A stretch of 64,000 nt of DNA from Tumebacillus avium. GTDB lineage: Bacteria; Bacillota; Bacilli; Tumebacillales; Tumebacillaceae. Positions 19,142 to 27,093 of the stretch are shown here, one piece after another (within the stretch, counting starts at the first letter, position 1; each line of letters starts with the position of its first letter). Where the stretch lies: the NCBI RefSeq assembly GCF_002162355.1, contig NZ_CP021434.1, positions 1,896,001 through 1,960,000 on the forward strand, written 5' to 3'. Under the pieces are notes generated by a model, which did no database searches, was not told where the DNA came from, and saw only the letters and a program-made list of their open reading frames with translations. A program made the position numbers and the translations under genes.

Positions 19142-19270
19142 ATGAAAAAAAGCATCGCATTTCTGACCGCACTGGCATTTTCGATCATCGTGATCGGCGC
19201 ACCGGCTACCGCGACCCACGCGGCGGGCGACACTAGCGACACGCCGCAGCCGTACATGGCACGCGGTTAA
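19142..19270 (+). CDS. 42-aa secreted peptide, Phr-like
   Basis: A 42-residue ORF with GGGAGG eight bases before the ATG. It has a classic signal peptide: MKKS, a hydrophobic run (IAFLTALAFSIIVIGAP) and an A-x-A-like end (ATATHA), which leaves a short secreted tail AGDTSDTPQPYMARG. The size and layout match pre-pro signalling peptides of the Phr/NprX type, whose C-terminal few residues are the active peptide. No Rap/RRNPP receptor gene is adjacent. It lies between the two FxLD-leader peptides in what seems one transcript, so it may be their inducer or partner; this is inference. Confidence 0.65.
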   Translation: MKKSIAFLTALAFSIIVIGAPATATHAAGDTSDTPQPYMARG

Positions 19271-19319
19271 GCCAAACACGAAACACATACCAAAACCACC
19301 ATACAAGGAGGCAACAACC

Positions 19320-19418
19320 ATGGAATTCCAAAACATGTTCGACCTGGACGTAGAAGTGACGTCCGAAACCACCGGGACCAACATCATCCCGATCTTGTCC
19401 ATCGAATACTGCTACTAG
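19320..19418 (+). CDS. 32-aa FxLD-leader peptide (mini-lanthipeptide-like), copy 2
   Basis: A 32-residue sister of the peptide at 19002: it begins MEFQNMFDLDVEVTSE and ends ILSIEYCY. CAAGGAGGCAACAAC precedes the ATG, nearly the same ribosome-site block as copy 1. Between the copies the leader box (QNMFDLD-EVTSE) and the tail (SIE-CY) are conserved while the middle (TTGTNIIPI versus AAEHEMVL) has diverged, a sign of selection on both ends. A terminator follows 14 bases after the stop. The conserved Ser-x-x-x-Cys could form one lanthionine ring if a cognate dehydratase/cyclase exists elsewhere. Confidence 0.7.
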   Translation: MEFQNMFDLDVEVTSETTGTNIIPILSIEYCY

Positions 19419-19431
19419 TCTAAGCAACCAA

Positions 19432-19470
19432 AAGCAAGGTCGTCGGTAAAGCGGTGACCTTGCTTGTTTT
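19432..19470 (+). terminator. Terminator after the small-peptide genes
   Basis: AAGCAAGGTC (19432-19441) pairs perfectly with GACCTTGCTT (19456-19465), followed by GTTTTTG. Confidence 0.88.
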
Positions 19471-19503
19471 TGCGCAGGCCAGCACGGCAGCGAACAAAAG
19501 CTG

Positions 19504-19539
19504 AAAAGCCAACTTCCTCTGCAGAGGAAGTTGGCTTTT
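19504..19539 (-). terminator. Palindromic terminator of the 19566-19901 gene
   Basis: AAAAGCCAACTTCCTCTG and its exact complement form a 36-base palindrome with A/T ends. It lies 27 bases past the stop of the minus-strand gene and could act in both directions. Confidence 0.85.
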
Positions 19540-19565
19540 CAAATTGTGAGTGATGAAGGCAGTGA

Positions 19566-19901
19566 TTAGTACAGGATAGCGAAGACGTTGACGGTAAAGT
19601 TTTGCGTTGCGTGCGACGGGTTGGCGATGTAGAGCTTGTCGTTGGTTCCTTTTACCGGCGTACGGTTGCCCGACATGACACCGGAGAAGATCGGGTCGTC
19701 GGTGCCGAAGGAAATGTCACTCCAGACATCAAAGGAGATCACATCCGCGCCGGAGGTGGTGTTTGGGTCGATTTCCCATTCCAGATTGAGCGTTCCGGCC
19801 GGCAAATCATGATAGCTGAAATTGCCGCTGGAGCGGTGCTCCTGACCTTCTTGCGGATGCGGCTCCGAAATAATCGTAGCGATCAATTGTCTTTCACTCA
19901 T
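19566..19901 (-). CDS. Hypothetical protein, 111 aa
   Basis: No family recognised. The start at 19901 (MSERQLIATII) is chosen because GGGAG lies about 10 bases upstream; an in-frame ATG at 19937 lacks a site. The protein has no signal peptide or membrane segment. Many alternating polar/hydrophobic stretches (LNLEWEIDP, VISFDVWSDISF, NFTVNVFAILY) suggest a small beta-sandwich. It is convergent with the small-peptide genes but separated from them by two terminators. It is transcribed away from the M81 gene, with an AT-rich promoter region of about 220 bases (19902-20120) between them. Confidence 0.7.
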   Translation of the reverse strand: MSERQLIATIISEPHPQEGQEHRSSGNFSYHDLPAGTLNLEWEIDPNTTSGADVISFDVWSDISFGTDDPIFSGVMSGNRTPVKGTNDKLYIANPSHATQNFTVNVFAILY

Positions 19902-20120
19902 GTTTTCGTCACTCCCATTTTGTTGGATAGTTCTCACATCTCTATCGTACAGAGCGCAAAGAGAGAAGTCTATATTTATCTTATTAAAATATTTGAAAAT
20001 GGAAGGAAGTAAAAATTGTAAAAATAAAATGTCAATAGGAGTCGGTCTTTGTCAGCCAACCGGGAGGGAAAGCGGACGCTGTGATAAAATGTACTCAACT
20101 GCACACCACGGAGGTACTTT

Positions 20121-21680
20121 ATGAAAAAGCGCATCGCCATCGGCATGATCAGCCACGAATCGAACAGCTTTTCCCCCGTTCCGACCCCGCGTTCCGAATG
20201 GGAAAAATGGGGTCTGACCGCAGGCGAAGAGATCCTCACCGTCTGGAAGGGGAGCCACACCCCGGTCGGCGCGTTCCTCGACTTTGCGGATAGAGCGGGA
20301 TGGGACGTCATTCCCACCTTGGCAGCGCAAACGTTGCCTTCCAAGCCGACCGATGCTGAACACTACCATTGGATGAAAAAGCAACTCCTCGAACCGATCG
20401 AACGCGAGCAGCCCGACGGTGTGCTTCTTTTCATGCACGGCGCAATGATGGCGGAAGGCACAGACGACGTGGAAGGCGACATCTGCTGCGCGGTGAAGGG
20501 GATCATCGGCGACCGCCCGTTGATCCTCGCCATGGACTTGCACGGCAACATCACCCCGGAGATGTGCGCGCATTGCGACGGGGTCTTTGCGTTTGACACC
20601 AACCCGCACATCGACCTGATCGAACGCGCCACCGAAGCGGCCCAGTGTATGGAGCAAGCCCTGCTCGGCAAAATTCGCCCCGTAATTGGACATTCCTATC
20701 CGCCACACCGCATGCTGCCGCCGACGATCAACATGCGCACTGCAGAAGGGCCGATGGCGGAGCTGTTCACGCTCGCTCGAGAGTGGGAGGAGAAACCGGG
20801 GATTCTTAACGTCTCCATCTTCGGCGGTTTCCCGTACTGCGATTTTGCAGGCGCCGGATTCTCCGTCGTGACCACCGCAGATAGAGACCAGACCCTCGCC
20901 GACTCCTGCTCAACAGAAATTGCCGCAAGAGCGTGGGAAATCCGCGACCAGTTTCTCAAAGAGATCCCAACCTACGAGGAAGCAGTCCAGCAAACACTCG
21001 AACTGCTCAAAGAGCGTGGTCAACCTGAAGACCAAGTCCCGCTCCAAGCCAATCCCGACCTGCAAGCCAACAACCACCCCTCCGGCCCGATCATCCTCGC
21101 CGATGTCGCCGACAACCCGACAGGCGGCGGTTCGGCAGACACGACCGTTTTGCTCCATGAGCTCCTGCGCCGTGGCGTCACCGGTGTTGCCGTCGCCTGC
21201 ATCCACGACCTGGAGACGGTCGAACGCGCCTTCCAGAGCGGCCTGCACAACACCGCCCGCTTCACCATCGGGGGCAAAACATCCCCCGATTACGGCGCGC
21301 CTTTGGAAGTCGAAGGCACCGTCCGCGCCCTCACCGACGGCCGCTTCACCGCGACATCCCCGGTCAGCCGCGGCGAGCAAAACATGGGCCCGACCGCCGT
21401 CATCGAAACGGGCGGTCTAAAGCTTGTCATCACCACCAACCGCCGCGCCTGCATCGACACCGCCGTCTTCGCAAGCGTGGGCATCGACCCGTCGACAATG
21501 CCCGTGCTGGTCGTGAAATCACGCGGTCACTTCCGCGCCTCCTTCGAGCCGATCGCCAGCCACATCCTCGAAGTTGACGCCCCCGGCCCGGCCAACCCGA
21601 GTCTGCACCACTTCCCGTACCGCAAAATCCCGCGCCCAATCTGGCCGCTCGATGAAGCTCCAGAGGAGAGCACACCATGA
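20121..21680 (+). CDS. M81 family metallopeptidase (MlrC-like)
   Basis: 519 residues. The N-terminus MKKRIAIGMISHESNSFSP and the segment GVLLFMHGAMMAEGTDDVEGD are typical of the MlrC/DUF1485 family, with metal ligands expected in ISHESN and in the AMDLHGN segment. The C-terminal MlrC domain carries PIILADVADNPTGGGSADTT. The family was named for a microcystin-degrading protein of Sphingomonas; in other bacteria the substrate is not known. GGAGG lies ten bases before the ATG. The stop overlaps the next gene (ATGA), so it is co-translated with the radical SAM gene. An AT-rich region with an extended -10-like TGATAAAAT near 20083 precedes it. Confidence 0.85.
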   Translation: MKKRIAIGMISHESNSFSPVPTPRSEWEKWGLTAGEEILTVWKGSHTPVGAFLDFADRAGWDVIPTLAAQTLPSKPTDAEHYHWMKKQLLEPIEREQPDGVLLFMHGAMMAEGTDDVEGDICCAVKGIIGDRPLILAMDLHGNITPEMCAHCDGVFAFDTNPHIDLIERATEAAQCMEQALLGKIRPVIGHSYPPHRMLPPTINMRTAEGPMAELFTLAREWEEKPGILNVSIFGGFPYCDFAGAGFSVVTTADRDQTLADSCSTEIAARAWEIRDQFLKEIPTYEEAVQQTLELLKERGQPEDQVPLQANPDLQANNHPSGPIILADVADNPTGGGSADTTVLLHELLRRGVTGVAVACIHDLETVERAFQSGLHNTARFTIGGKTSPDYGAPLEVEGTVRALTDGRFTATSPVSRGEQNMGPTAVIETGGLKLVITTNRRACIDTAVFASVGIDPSTMPVLVVKSRGHFRASFEPIASHILEVDAPGPANPSLHHFPYRKIPRPIWPLDEAPEESTP

Positions 21681-22495
21681 AACACACCATCACCCACAAA
21701 AAGCCGTCCAAACTCCTCAACCCCGCCACCGGCTACCTGACCGGCTACAGCCACACGCTGAATCCTTACACCGGCTGCTCATATGCCTGCTCCTACTGCT
21801 ATGTCCGCCAGATGCCCGTGGCGCTTTTTCGCAAAGAGGAGTGGGGCAGTTGGATCGACGTCAAAACGGAAGCGGCCGCCAAGCTGAAAAAAGAGCTGCA
21901 ATCGGCCCGCAAAAAAGGCCCGGCCACCCTCTTCATGTCCTCCAGCACCGACCCGTACCAGCCGCTCGAAGCGCAGGAAAAGGTCACCCGGGGCCTGCTG
22001 GAAACGATGGTCGAGCAGCCGCCCGACTTCCTGTTTGTCCAGACCCGCAGCCCGCTCGTCACCCGCGACCTCGACCTGTTTCAGGAGCTGAAAGACCGCA
22101 TCCGCATCTCGATCACCGTCGAGACCGACCGCGACGACATCCGCAAACTCTTCTCCCCGAAAGCCCCGCCGATCCCGGCCCGGCTCAAAGCCCTGCAAAC
22201 GATCGCCGACGCCGGCATCCCGGTGCAGGCGACCATCGCGCCCGTCCTGCCGAGCAGCGACAACTTCGCCCGCACACTTGCCGGGATCGTCGACCGCGTC
22301 TGCCTTGACGACTTCTTCATGGGCGATGGCAGCGGCGGCAAACGCACCGAGCGGATGCGGATCAGAGATATCTACACGGAGCATGGACTCGAAGACTGGT
22401 ATGGCCGCGACGCCTATCTGCGCGTGCTGCATCGCCTGCAGGCCGAGTTTCCGCCTGAGCGGATCTACATCTCCCAACAGGGTTTTCTTCCGTAG
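21677..22495 (+). CDS. SPL-family radical SAM protein
   Basis: 272 residues. The radical SAM cluster motif CSYACSYCY (C-x4-C-x2-C with aromatic neighbours) lies near residue 33, following NPYTGC, as in the spore-photoproduct-lyase-related family of short radical SAM proteins. SPL itself has a C-x3-C-x2-C motif and a conserved Cys near the C-terminus, which is not evident here, so DNA repair should not be assumed. The start overlaps the M81 gene by four bases. It would bind 4Fe-4S and SAM; the reaction is unknown. Confidence 0.8.
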   Translation: MKHTITHKKPSKLLNPATGYLTGYSHTLNPYTGCSYACSYCYVRQMPVALFRKEEWGSWIDVKTEAAAKLKKELQSARKKGPATLFMSSSTDPYQPLEAQEKVTRGLLETMVEQPPDFLFVQTRSPLVTRDLDLFQELKDRIRISITVETDRDDIRKLFSPKAPPIPARLKALQTIADAGIPVQATIAPVLPSSDNFARTLAGIVDRVCLDDFFMGDGSGGKRTERMRIRDIYTEHGLEDWYGRDAYLRVLHRLQAEFPPERIYISQQGFLP

Positions 22496-22565
22496 TCATT
22501 TCTTGTCCCGTACTGCTCATACAGTAGAAGGTGGAAAGACTGACTAGCCGGAGGTGCACCTCATT

Positions 22566-23255
22566 ATGATCGCAGACTCATTTGCAGCCGAACTGATCAA
22601 ACTCATCCTGATCAACATCGTGCTCAGCTGCGACAACGCCTTGCTGATCGCGCTCGTCTGCCGCAACCTGCCTGCCCAGCTTCAGAAAAAAGCGTTTTGG
22701 TGGGGCAGCATGGGAACGGTGGTGTTAAAAGTCGCGTTGACCTTCATCGCAGCAAGGCTGCTGGAGATTCCCTACCTGCAGGCGGCGGGCGGGGTGCTGC
22801 TCGTCTATATCGCGGTCTCCCTGCTCCGCCAAGACCCGGAAGAAACCAAGGCCCAGAGCCAAGAGTCCGGCCTGTGGAGCGCGGTGAAAACGATCATGAT
22901 CGCCGACCTCGTGATGAGCGTCGACAACACGGTCGCCGTCGCCGCCGTCGCGGGCGGAGACCTGCTCCTGATCGGCATCGGCCTGCTCGTCTCCGTTCCG
23001 GTGATCATGTTTGGCGCCGACCTCGTGACCCGGATCATGCGGCGTTACCCCTACGTGATCACCCTCGCCGCCGCCTTCCTCGGCTACACCGCCTGGGAGA
23101 TGGTGCGCGAAGACCACTTCGTCGGCCCCTACCTCTCCCAACACCTCGCCCAAGCGGAAATGTTAATCCCCTGGCTGCTCGTGGCTGTCTTCCTGCTCTA
23201 CGGCTGGAAACAGCAAAACCGCGTGGTGACCATTAAAAGAAGTCAGACCAGATGA
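22566..23255 (+). CDS. TerC/YjbE-family integral membrane protein
   Basis: 229 residues from ATG 22566, placed ten bases after GGAGGT; the in-frame GTG at 22554 lies inside that site. About seven membrane helices. The paired motifs SCDNALLIALVCRNLP and SVDNTVAVAAVAGGD are the family hallmark and contain the conserved acidic residues thought to bind metal. Several YjbE/TerC proteins export manganese or help metallate secreted enzymes; the role here is inferred. No yybP-ykoY (Mn) riboswitch is visible upstream. Its stop codon lies inside the terminator hairpin. Confidence 0.85.
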   Translation: MIADSFAAELIKLILINIVLSCDNALLIALVCRNLPAQLQKKAFWWGSMGTVVLKVALTFIAARLLEIPYLQAAGGVLLVYIAVSLLRQDPEETKAQSQESGLWSAVKTIMIADLVMSVDNTVAVAAVAGGDLLLIGIGLLVSVPVIMFGADLVTRIMRRYPYVITLAAAFLGYTAWEMVREDHFVGPYLSQHLAQAEMLIPWLLVAVFLLYGWKQQNRVVTIKRSQTR

Positions 23256-23269
23256 GTCTGGCTTCTTTT
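23235..23269 (+). terminator. Terminator overlapping the end of the yjbE-like gene
   Basis: AAAAGAAGTCAGAC (23235-23248) pairs with GTCTGGCTTCTTTT (23256-23269, one G-U). The stop codon TGA at 23253-23255 is in the loop. Confidence 0.85.
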
Positions 23270-23322
23270 AATGGCGAGTGAGTACCATAAATATAATAAT
23301 AGGGATAATTGTAAAATTATAG

Positions 23323-23352
23323 TTGACGATTTTACGCTGGATATTGTATGAT
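23323..23352 (+). promoter_or_regulatory. SigA-type promoter of the GTP cyclohydrolase/WD40 operon
   Basis: TTGACG (23323-23328), an 18-base spacer and TATGAT (23347-23352), within an AT-rich stretch. A leader of about 90 bases follows before the first gene. Confidence 0.65.
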
Positions 23353-23446
23353 CTTTCTAACAACAATAATAAAATATTAATAAGTTATACATAGAGGAAA
23401 AATAAAAACCTTGTCCGTAGGTTCTTAAATTTCGAGGTGATGCACG

Positions 23447-24052
23447 ATGAAACGGAGCGAACTGGTGGACAGTTCCGCCATCAAGATGCCGACATTGCAC
23501 GGCAACTTTCAGATGATGGCCTATGAGACGGAAGATCCCACTGGCCAACCTACCCTCGTGCTGGTCAAAGGCGATGTACTCGGGCGGGAGAACGTGCTTG
23601 TCCGCTTCCATTCCGAGTGTTTGACCGGTGATGTGTTTGGCTCGTTGCGATGTGACTGCGGCCTTCAATTGCAGCATACGATGCAGATGATTGAAGAGGC
23701 AGGCTCCGGCGTAATCATCTACTTGCGTCAGGAGGGTCGCGGCATCGGGCTGGTAAATAAAATGAAAGCCTACCGTTTGCAGGAGCAGGGCTTAGACACG
23801 GTGGAAGCCAACGAGCGGCTGGACCTGCCTGTCGATGCCCGGGAATATGACGCTTGCAAAGTGATACTCGACGACCTCGGCGTCGCTTCGATCCGGCTGA
23901 TCACCAATAACCCGGACAAGATCGATAAAGCGCTGGCTCTTGGCATCAATGTGCAGGACCGCGTCGAGATTGAAATTGAGCCGTTTTACGAAAATAAGCA
24001 GTACATGATCACGAAAAAAATCAAGATGGGACATCTGCTCAGCGAAGTCTGA
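23447..24052 (+). CDS. GTP cyclohydrolase II (stand-alone, RibA/ToxB-like)
   Basis: 201 residues, a single GTP cyclohydrolase II domain without the RibB half usual in Bacillota RibBA. The zinc site is SECLTGDVFGSLRCDCG (three Cys with C-x10-C-x-C spacing) and the catalytic segment is YLRQEGRGIGLVNKMKAY; NNPDK is also conserved. It converts GTP to a 2,5-diaminopyrimidine ribotide, formate and pyrophosphate. It is the first gene of a five-gene unit with a WD40 protein and exporter and no other rib gene. That points to a specialised pathway, such as toxoflavin-type azapteridine synthesis where toxB has this role, rather than riboflavin supply. Confidence 0.88.
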   Translation: MKRSELVDSSAIKMPTLHGNFQMMAYETEDPTGQPTLVLVKGDVLGRENVLVRFHSECLTGDVFGSLRCDCGLQLQHTMQMIEEAGSGVIIYLRQEGRGIGLVNKMKAYRLQEQGLDTVEANERLDLPVDAREYDACKVILDDLGVASIRLITNNPDKIDKALALGINVQDRVEIEIEPFYENKQYMITKKIKMGHLLSEV

Positions 24053-24065
24053 AGGAGGAAACGGG

Positions 24066-25832
24066 ATGCATGCAGGTCCGATTACATCGGTAGCCGTAGC
24101 GGAAGACGGCCGGACCGTCTATACGTGTGGCTATGATAAGCGGGTATTTAAATGGGATCGCCAGACTGGACAGGCTGAACTGTTGACTCTGCATGAGCAT
24201 CTGGTGAACGCGATCTCCCTTTCGAAAGATGGCCAATGGTTGGCGTGTGCATCGGCTGACTATACGGTGTCCCTGATTGACACTGTGCAAAACAAACGGG
24301 TGCGTACGCTGTACGGACATCATGATGATGTGGAAATGGCGCTATTCGCTATGAATGACAGCATGCTGGTCACCTCTTCTCAGGACACGCGGGTAAAAGT
24401 GTGGGACTTGGCAACCGGCAGCATCGTCACAGATTTTCGCCACCATTCCAAAGTTGTCAATGCGATCTGGGTGCATGAAGACAAAGTGTTCTCGGCTGCT
24501 GATGACGGCAAGGTATTTGTTTGGGAGATGATGACCGGCAGCATCGTCGACGAACTGCACTTCGACCGCGATTTGGACTGCGCGGGCGGGCACAAAGAAT
24601 GCGGACTCTTCGCTGTGGGCTGTGACGACGGTACTGTTACGCTGTACGATACCGAGTCGCTTTCAGTCGTCAACCGCATTCAAGCACATGAGCGCGGTGT
24701 GAAGGCGATATGTTTTTCTCCATCTGGAAGCCGTTTCCTGACAGCAGGTTACGATCATCAGATCAAAATCTGGAGGGTCGCAGACGGAGCCTTATTGCAA
24801 ACCCTGCCCTCCCACCGTTATCAGTGGGAGCGAGCCTTCGCCTGGACACCTGATGAGCAGTCGGTGATCGGCGGAAGTTTTGGCCGCATGTACACCGAAT
24901 GGCTGGTTGCGGAAGGACTTTTTGTGGAACGAGGCATAGAGCTTGCCACACCGGCGTTCAATGATGTGGCTGTTTCGCAGAATGGAGACATTGTTACAGC
25001 TTCCGATGATGGAAAATTCAGAGTGAACGGCGAATACCGCGGGCATCACAATCTCGTTCTGACCAACGGAGTTGGGGTCTCGGATGACGGAAGGTTGGGA
25101 GCGTGGGGCGATCATTTTGGATATGTCCATGTGATGGACCTGCATACGGGCGAGATTCTTCACAGCTTGAACACCGGCACCGGTCCGGTCAACAGCATCA
25201 AATATTGGGGAGAGAACCACTCCTTTTATGTCGGCACATACGGCGGACATATTCATCGTCTGTGTCTTAACAGCGGAAAGTGGAAAATGCAACTGCAAGC
25301 TGCAACCGGAGCAGTAAAGGCGCTGGAAGTAGACGAAGAACGCATGATTTCCGGCGCATCGGAAGGGAAAATCTACATCTTTGACCGCCATACGCTCGAA
25401 CGCCGCGCCGAATTGGTCGGGCCGACCTTGATCGTTAACGATGTCAGCCTCGACCGAACCCGCAATCGGGTCGCCGTCGTGAGCCGCGACAACGTGGTGC
25501 GCCTGTATGACTTGGCCGCATGCACGCTGCTTGCCCAGCACAAACTGCATCGCTATTCGATCAAATCGGTCACCGTTCTCGATGACGGCACCGTCGTCTC
25601 CGGAGATTATTGGGGAGAAGCGGTCGTTTGGAACCCGGACAAAGATGTTCTGCACAAAATTCGCGTCGGCTGGAACGGTATCTCTGGGCTGACCTCCCAT
25701 CAGGGATCTGCATACGCTGCTTCCTATGATGGAGGCGTTTATAAAATCGCGGCGGATGGGACGTTTGAAGAAGCGTTCCGCCTGTTTGACCAAAGTCAAA
25801 CGTTCACCGAACCCGCCTTGCAAGAGGTGTAA
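24066..25832 (+). CDS. WD40-repeat protein (ToxC-like context)
   Basis: 588 residues made almost wholly of about 12-14 WD40-like repeats, with several recognisable ends (KVWDLATG, KIWRVADG, FKWDRQTG, VFVWEMMTG) and GH dipeptides (YGHHDDV, RGHHNLV). This predicts two linked seven-bladed propellers. No signal peptide or membrane segment. AAGGAGGAAACGGG precedes the ATG, 13 bases after the cyclohydrolase gene. In toxoflavin operons a WD-repeat protein (ToxC) also follows the GTP cyclohydrolase II gene, and its function there is poorly defined. Homology to ToxC specifically is inferred from context. Confidence 0.85.
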   Translation: MHAGPITSVAVAEDGRTVYTCGYDKRVFKWDRQTGQAELLTLHEHLVNAISLSKDGQWLACASADYTVSLIDTVQNKRVRTLYGHHDDVEMALFAMNDSMLVTSSQDTRVKVWDLATGSIVTDFRHHSKVVNAIWVHEDKVFSAADDGKVFVWEMMTGSIVDELHFDRDLDCAGGHKECGLFAVGCDDGTVTLYDTESLSVVNRIQAHERGVKAICFSPSGSRFLTAGYDHQIKIWRVADGALLQTLPSHRYQWERAFAWTPDEQSVIGGSFGRMYTEWLVAEGLFVERGIELATPAFNDVAVSQNGDIVTASDDGKFRVNGEYRGHHNLVLTNGVGVSDDGRLGAWGDHFGYVHVMDLHTGEILHSLNTGTGPVNSIKYWGENHSFYVGTYGGHIHRLCLNSGKWKMQLQAATGAVKALEVDEERMISGASEGKIYIFDRHTLERRAELVGPTLIVNDVSLDRTRNRVAVVSRDNVVRLYDLAACTLLAQHKLHRYSIKSVTVLDDGTVVSGDYWGEAVVWNPDKDVLHKIRVGWNGISGLTSHQGSAYAASYDGGVYKIAADGTFEEAFRLFDQSQTFTEPALQEV

Positions 25833-25834
25833 TT

Positions 25835-27082
25835 GTGGCATCGAACATGTTTTCAGTATTGAAAATCCGTGATTTCCGGCTGCTTTGGCTGGGGTTGATG
25901 ATTTCCAATCTCGGCACCTGGGCACAGCTGTATGCAGAACAGTGGTATGTGTTTTCCTTTAACAAATCGGCGACAGACGTGTCTTTGCTAATCTTCGTGC
26001 AAGCAGTTCCAAACATTCTGTTCATGCTGCTTGGCGGCATCCTCGCGGACCGTTTCAACAGACGCAACCTCTTGTTTTTCACACAAGGCATGCAAGCATT
26101 CTTGACGGTCGTGCTTGCACTGCTGATCACGTTTAACGTGATGGATCTTTATCTGTATTACTCGATCAACTTTTTGTACGGTTTGTTGATCGGGTTGGAC
26201 ATCCCGGCCCGTAGGTCGATCGTGCCGAATATTGTGCCGCCGGAGAAGTTATCCCAGGCCTTGTCGGTGTACAACGCCACATTCCAACTAGCACTGTTCG
26301 CCGGTCCGGTGATCGGCTCGACGCTGGTCGCGCTGTTTGGCTACAAAATGGTATTCTACCTGAACGCCCTGAGCTTCATAGCGATTCTTTACGCGGTTTG
26401 GCAAATGAAGATCCCGGAAAAAATCCAACTTGTCGGAGTCAAGCCGACACTGTTCTCCGAGTTGAAAAATGCGGGCGAAGCATTCCGTTTGCACAGGGTG
26501 CTGCTAACAATGGTCATCCTCAACTTCCTGTTTGTGTCGCTGGGACGGATCGACTACCTCTTCCCGTCAATTTCGAATGATCTGCTAAACATCGGGGTCG
26601 AAAATGCCGGCTGGCTGAATTCATCACTTGGCATCGGATTTGTGATCGGCTCACTGGTCTGCGGAACTTTTGACAAGTATTTCAAACAAAACGTTCTGGG
26701 GATGTTGATCTTCAAAGCAGTGGTCTTATGCGTGACTGCCTGGGTGGTTGCTTCCTCGTCGTACTTGTGGCTGGATTGCGTAACGATTGCGATTCGCGGC
26801 GCATTTCTGTCGATCGGCGGAATCGTGATCAGCAACGCCTTGCAGATGACAACGCCCGACCAGCACATGGGCAAAGTGATGGGCGTGCAAAGTGCCGTGG
26901 TCTCCGCAGCGCAAATGGCAACCTTCCCGGTGGGGCTGATGACCGATTGGTATGGAATCCAGTCGATCCTAAACGGGCTGGCAGTCGGCAGCCTGCTGAT
27001 TCTCGGTTATGTGCTGCTCAATCGCAAACAGGTCGGCACAATGTCCACACCTAAACTCACAGGTGTCGGGATAAGCAAGTAA
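25835..27082 (+). CDS. MFS transporter (EntS/DHA3-type)
   Basis: 415 residues, GTG start two bases after the WD40 gene stop, with AGAGGTG upstream. About 12 membrane helices. The N-terminal FRLLWLGLMISNLGTWAQ and the loop GGILADRFNRRNLLF are typical of the MFS_3/enterobactin-exporter-like group, which often exports small molecules. Position in the middle of the unit suggests it exports the pathway's product or gives self-resistance (inference). Confidence 0.87.
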   Translation: MASNMFSVLKIRDFRLLWLGLMISNLGTWAQLYAEQWYVFSFNKSATDVSLLIFVQAVPNILFMLLGGILADRFNRRNLLFFTQGMQAFLTVVLALLITFNVMDLYLYYSINFLYGLLIGLDIPARRSIVPNIVPPEKLSQALSVYNATFQLALFAGPVIGSTLVALFGYKMVFYLNALSFIAILYAVWQMKIPEKIQLVGVKPTLFSELKNAGEAFRLHRVLLTMVILNFLFVSLGRIDYLFPSISNDLLNIGVENAGWLNSSLGIGFVIGSLVCGTFDKYFKQNVLGMLIFKAVVLCVTAWVVASSSYLWLDCVTIAIRGAFLSIGGIVISNALQMTTPDQHMGKVMGVQSAVVSAAQMATFPVGLMTDWYGIQSILNGLAVGSLLILGYVLLNRKQVGTMSTPKLTGVGISK

Positions 27083-27093
27083 GGGGGAGCGAC

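Noticed and set aside
21677..22495. Genuine spore photoproduct lyase
   Set aside because: The Cys spacing (C-x4-C-x2-C) and lack of an evident C-terminal Cys fit SPL-related radical SAM proteins rather than SplB.
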